A stretch of 64,000 nt of DNA from Lepidurus packardi (taxonomy: Eukaryota > Arthropoda > Branchiopoda > Notostraca > Triopsidae). Positions 61,816 to 64,000 of the stretch are shown piece after piece; position 1 is the stretch's first letter; each line of letters begins with the position of its first letter. Both the position numbers and the translations under genes were made by a program. Where the stretch lies: assembly GCA_023053545.1 (NCBI GenBank), contig JAKZAN010000004.1, positions 5,332,001-5,396,000 on the forward strand, in the 5' to 3' direction. The notes under the pieces were generated by a model, which was not told the origin of the DNA, made no database searches, and saw nothing but the letters and a program-made list of their open reading frames with translations.

Positions 61816-64000
61816 GAGCTTAATTGTTGAGGAAATCCAGTTTTGTCAGAAAAAAAGAGAAAAGTAAGTAGAAAAGCACGACAGTTACTGGTCCTTCGCA
61901 CGCGCTGAGTACTTCGTGCCGTGCACCCATTTAATTAGCCAAGTTTTATTAGTAAAGACTCTTGACTTGAAGCCTAATTGCGCATGCTTATTTACCATTC
62001 CCGACAAATTGGAGGAGGACTGTATATACATCAAGCTGAGAGAGAATGTACCAAGACCAAGAATCTAAAAGAGACAAAGACAGGAAAGGGAAATTTGTCT
62101 TTTAGTTTCCCTCCTTGTTTTTGGTATTTAATGAGCGTCTTGTCGTCTTCATGGGAAACGGTCAGCCTCCAGTGCACATCAACTTTACTGATCAACCAAT
62201 ATAAGCAGATCCAATTTCTTGTGTCTCTCGGTTGAAAGTCTCATCGTTGCAAAGCTGCGTCCAAGTTGCGTATCAAAAAACCCCATCCTTTCGGAGAGCA
62301 GAGAGCGTCACGGAGGAGACGGCCCAGATAAGGTTACAAACACGTTTGCTTCTGGGCTCCATAGACTCTTGTCTAACAAAAAATACAAAAAACACTAGTT
62401 ATAGCTTAATATCAAGAGTTCACAAATTAAACACCTGCAGTGATGCCAGTCGTGGCCGAATTTTCTTTTCTTCAGGGGGTCCTGTCGAGAGTCAAACTTT
62501 TTTTTTCACGTTCTTTGCTTTAGGGAACGTTAGAAAAAGATGGAAAGAAAGACCGGAACTGGCACTTGTATCCGAAATCTGATAAGGGAGTCAAATTAAT
62601 TGCCTGGCATCTTCCAGCAAAAGCCTGCTGCACGAACGTAGCCCTCTTTTTAAGGCTCTTGCTCTTGTTTAAGCTCTTTGATGACCAATTATGAAGCCCA
62701 ACCCTTCCTAGTTTCTGGGCTTGGATGAAAAGAGGGAAAAAGCCATTATGCGAGTCACATTTGAAGGTGCAACGGCTCTAATGCTCATTGATATGAGATA
62801 AGTATTGGCTTAAAGAAAATTTATGGATCGAAAGGCCATGAACAAATGTGCGAACTGCTTTACTCGTCGAATCCAGAAATAGCAGCAACGCAAATACGAC
62901 TTGTTAATATTTGCCTTTTTTCATCTTGATCAAGGTTCTCGGTAAATAATTAAGAGCTATTTAATAGGTTCCGCTCACTGCATGATAAAGATATTTCCTC
63001 TCTTATCAGATCGAAGTATCCCTTCTGCAAGAGAATAAATTGAACATCTCAATTCAATGATTAGGGGTGAATTGATTTGTGTAAATGTCAATTCTCTTCC
63101 AGTTAAAATGATACTAACCAAGTTACATTCCAGTTAAATTTGATCCCCAACGTCCCTAAGGACGCACTTCCTAATTGCAGGTAAAAATAGACGGAAGTAA
63201 AATGGATGTCGAAAACCTATGGAATTCTCAGGAGGCCTTTCCAGATTTCTTCACCCCTTCCATATTAATCTAGTAGACTGATCAACGAGAAATTACGCGG
63301 ATTGCGCAATTGAGTCACATGAAAGAACGACTATATGACAGAAAAAATATGAAAAAATGAAGACTACACTTTCAAAATTTATTACTAGTGTTATGATCGA
63401 AGGCATAACACATAACACATAAGACATACGTATGCCCTTAACATATTTGAATTTATTTTTCTTTTGAACTTGGGACTTTTGACTTGTAAAGATCTTCAGT
63501 CAGCAAGACCTCTCCAATTATAATTGCTTTGTCGTAATAAGCTTCCTTTAAGCTGATTCTCTTATTTAGTTTTAAAGAAACTTACGTTCTTTTTTTCCCA
63601 GGAAAAGATACAACAGACAATACGATGTTATAGGCACTTGATGATCTAGCTGATTGAACTTTCTCGAGAAATACCAAGGTCAAATTATAGCAACCTAATG
63701 ACCTTATTTGAAGCCTCAGTGTTCGCCATTATCATTACAATCAAGGATTTTACAAGTCAACAGGTGCACTATAAGCTAAGCCCTGGACGGAGTTCTTTTC
63801 AAGCACGTAATAACGTGTGTAATGCCCCAAAAACTTACCTAGGAATCAAAATAATAAGAAAATCAGGCCGGAGTAAAGCTGCAAGTACCGGTTACGCGAA
63901 CCGGAGTGGGAAACATTCGACGGATTCACCTGATTTGCGAATTTTTCTTCGCTGGTTGCGACATGATCTCCTGCCAAGTCCGGCCCAGAGTAACCCTAAG
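61816..64000. other. gene-poor flank, end of window
   Basis: No recognisable gene. A near-palindrome CCGGTTACGCGAACCGG lies at 63887-63903. Nothing else can be supported. Confidence 0.4.

Overview
The window is nuclear DNA of an animal, most likely an arthropod. All ten protein genes are split by short introns (mostly 50-90 bp) and match conserved metazoan families. TTAGG-like arrays, a hindsight/RREB1-type zinc-finger gene and many small inverted-repeat transposons fit a compact arthropod genome, perhaps a crustacean. That placement is inference; no species marker is visible. Exon structures were built by hand from splice signals, phase and remembered family sequences, not from transcripts.

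Layout. 1-8 kb: FKBP12 (+), PSME3IP1/FAM192A (-), a KH-DEAD helicase like DDX43 (+, with a dead Tigger-like element in an intron) and TBRG1 (-). 8-14 kb: no host gene; a tRNA-like SINE head, a 52-bp tandem repeat and a complete P-superfamily transposon (11272-13656) with 8-bp target duplication, about 54-bp terminal inverted repeats and a decayed THAP transposase. 14-24 kb: EXO1 (-) and PRIM2 (+), divergent around a MITE, then a b(0,+)-type amino-acid transporter (SLC7A9-like, -) with two pairs of apparently mutually exclusive exons. 24-31 kb: tRNA-Arg(CCT), a second Tigger-like relic and SS18 (-). 31-35 kb: PCIF1, the cap-adenosine methyltransferase (+), divergent from SS18. 35-43 kb: a third Tigger-like relic and a nine-finger RREB1/hindsight-like factor (-). 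43.3-64 kb: about 20 kb without a recognisable gene, rich in tandem repeats and homopolymers, probably 5' regulatory territory of the zinc-finger gene or an unread intron.

The genes do not form one pathway. EXO1 and PRIM2 (replication and repair) share a promoter region, as do SS18 and PCIF1 (chromatin and mRNA cap). The strongest observations are an AT-AC (U12-type) intron in FKBP12, the two duplicated exon pairs in the transporter, the P-like element with matching TSD, and related MITEs lying at the 5' ends of TBRG1 and of the EXO1/PRIM2 pair.
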